DNA from: Corallococcus silvisoli | GTDB lineage: Bacteria; Myxococcota; Myxococcia; Myxococcales; Myxococcaceae | DNA: 64,000 nt | Assembly (NCBI RefSeq): GCF_009909145.1 | Contig: NZ_JAAAPJ010000018.1 | Coordinates: forward strand, 62,001 to 126,000 | Direction of reading: 5' to 3' | Shown here: positions 63,251 to 64,000 of the stretch, piece by piece | Numbering within the stretch: the first letter of the stretch is position 1 | How the letters are laid out: each line of letters begins with the position of its first letter | Program-made: the position numbers and the translations under genes | Notes under the pieces: generated by a model | What the model was told of the DNA's origin: nothing | The model's input: only the letters and a program-made list of their open reading frames with translations | Databases searched by the model: none

Positions 63251-64000
63251 TCAATTCAGGAAGTGGCCCGCCTGCCGCAGGGCGCGGGCCCGGATTCCGG
63301 CTTCCTCGCTCCACCCGGGCTCCCCCCGGCGGGCCACGGATTCGAAGGCCTCCGCCGCCTGGAGGGGCAGGCCCATCGCCCGGAGCACCAGCGCCCGGTT
63401 CCACAGGGCCTGGGGATGGTCGGGTGCCTGACGCAACACGCCCTCCAGCAGCTCCAGCGCCCCCCGCAGGTCGCCGGCCGCCATCGCCACCACGGCGCGG
63501 TCGCTGTCCCGGTCCACCGAGGGCGCGCTGCGCGCCAGGAAGTCCGCGGCCTGACGCAGCTCGCCGCGCACCAGGTATGCCGCCGCGATGCCGTGCAGGT
63601 CCCCCTGCTCCTCCAGCGCGGCCAGGGTGCGCAGGGGCACGGGAGGTTCGGCGGGCAGCCCGGTCCGGTCCCCCACCGCCCCCGTCCGGACGGGGACGTA
63701 GGGCAGGTACCGGTCCGCGGCCGGGTAGGCGATGCGCGCCTCCAGCTCCCGGCCCGACGCATCCGCCCGCCACGCATCCGCCATCCGGGAGGGGAAGCCC
63801 GTGAACAGCGCGGCGGCCGCCCCCAACCCCATCGCCAGCAGCGCCCCCAGCGTCCGCCCCCGCCAACCGCGCAGCAGGCCGAGGCGGAGCGCGACCCGTT
63901 GGCGGGCGGGGGCCGGAGGCGGGGGCGCGTCGTTGTGGGCCACGGCGCCGCAGAGGGCCTGGACGCTGAGCATCTCCAGCTGCATGGCGTCATGCAGCCC
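63251..64000 (-). CDS. membrane protein with TPR-like tail, 5' end outside the window
   Basis: The frame remains open to the end of the window; ATG 63985 is the last internal candidate, giving 244 residues, but five more in-frame codons precede it, so the gene probably begins upstream. Near residues 45-63 lies one hydrophobic span (LGALLAMGLGAAAALFTGF); the N-terminal side would be cytoplasmic. The C-terminal part holds TPR-like helices (GDLHGIAAAYLVRGELRQAADF, PDHPQALWNRALVLRAMGLPLQAAEAFESVAR). The layout suggests an anti-sigma or scaffold protein, but no zinc-finger motif is visible in the part seen. Confidence 0.7.
   Translation of the reverse strand, partial: GLHDAMQLEMLSVQALCGAVAHNDAPPPPAPARQRVALRLGLLRGWRGRTLGALLAMGLGAAAALFTGFPSRMADAWRADASGRELEARIAYPAADRYLPYVPVRTGAVGDRTGLPAEPPVPLRTLAALEEQGDLHGIAAAYLVRGELRQAADFLARSAPSVDRDSDRAVVAMAAGDLRGALELLEGVLRQAPDHPQALWNRALVLRAMGLPLQAAEAFESVARRGEPGWSEEAGIRARALRQAGHFLN

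Overview
The window is GC-rich (roughly 70 %) chromosomal DNA, densely coded, with many lipoproteins, GTG/TTG starts and long spurious antisense reading frames. Gene content (DUF4388 proteins, a PA0069-type radical SAM enzyme, ELWxxDGT and pre-peptidase-like lipoproteins, split ruv genes, an RtcR/RtcB/RtcA locus) points to a myxobacterium of the Myxococcaceae, most like Corallococcus or Myxococcus. This assignment is inference from gene content. I see no prophage, insertion sequence, CRISPR array or rRNA; the region looks like core chromosome with lineage-specific lipoprotein genes between housekeeping genes.

Layout. 1-9.4 kb: end of an unknown gene, smc, a secreted DUF3108-like protein, a CorC/HlyC membrane protein with a TPR partner, a CapA-type lipoprotein, and a 39-residue very basic protein at 9287-9406. 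9.5-12.8 kb: prfA-prmC-murA operon. 13-16.4 kb: zinc-ribbon protein and two secreted proteins. 16.5 kb: tRNA-Gly(CCC) with promoter and terminator. 17-25 kb: a deiminase-like lipoprotein lacking the usual Cys, plsC, a radical SAM protein, GlsB/YeaQ protein, M13 peptidase, chalcone-isomerase-like protein, serC (24.9-26.0 kb).

26.1-28.8 kb holds the most interesting locus: yceI-hvfA-hvfB-hvfC. HvfA is an 88-residue precursor with a Cys-rich repeated EGSCG tail, HvfB a DUF692 multinuclear iron oxidase (MNIO), HvfC its DUF2063 partner. Together they would make a peptide with modified cysteines that binds a metal, probably copper. An ECF-type promoter (GTAACC-N16-CGTA) lies upstream and a hairpin separates the precursor gene from the enzyme genes.

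28.9-33 kb: secreted HExxH protease, then a divergent regulatory unit (TetR + PaaI thioesterase against a FabF-type ketosynthase) with several palindromes and phased TTGAATG repeats between. 33.1-38 kb: a ScfR/RamB-like regulator with upstream palindromes, TPR protein, TSUP transporter with DUF1634 partner, phospholipase-C-like protein. 38-46 kb: pepA, a lipoprotein, DUF4388 protein, DsbA-like lipoprotein, lpxC, unknown protein. 46-52 kb: ruvB, metallo-beta-lactamase-fold protein, ELWxxDGT lipoprotein, then yebC-ruvC-ruvA as an overlapping operon. 52-54.3 kb: pseudo-receiver/DUF4388 protein, beta-barrel-like protein and a small Cys-rich protein.

54.4-58.6 kb is an RNA repair locus: rtcR divergent from rtcB and rtcA, with a near-consensus sigma-54 promoter and palindromes in front of rtcB, and a strong terminator between rtcB and rtcA. 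58.7-64 kb: lipoproteins, a matrixin-like protease, an M24 peptidase, a small acidic protein and a TPR membrane protein that runs off the window.
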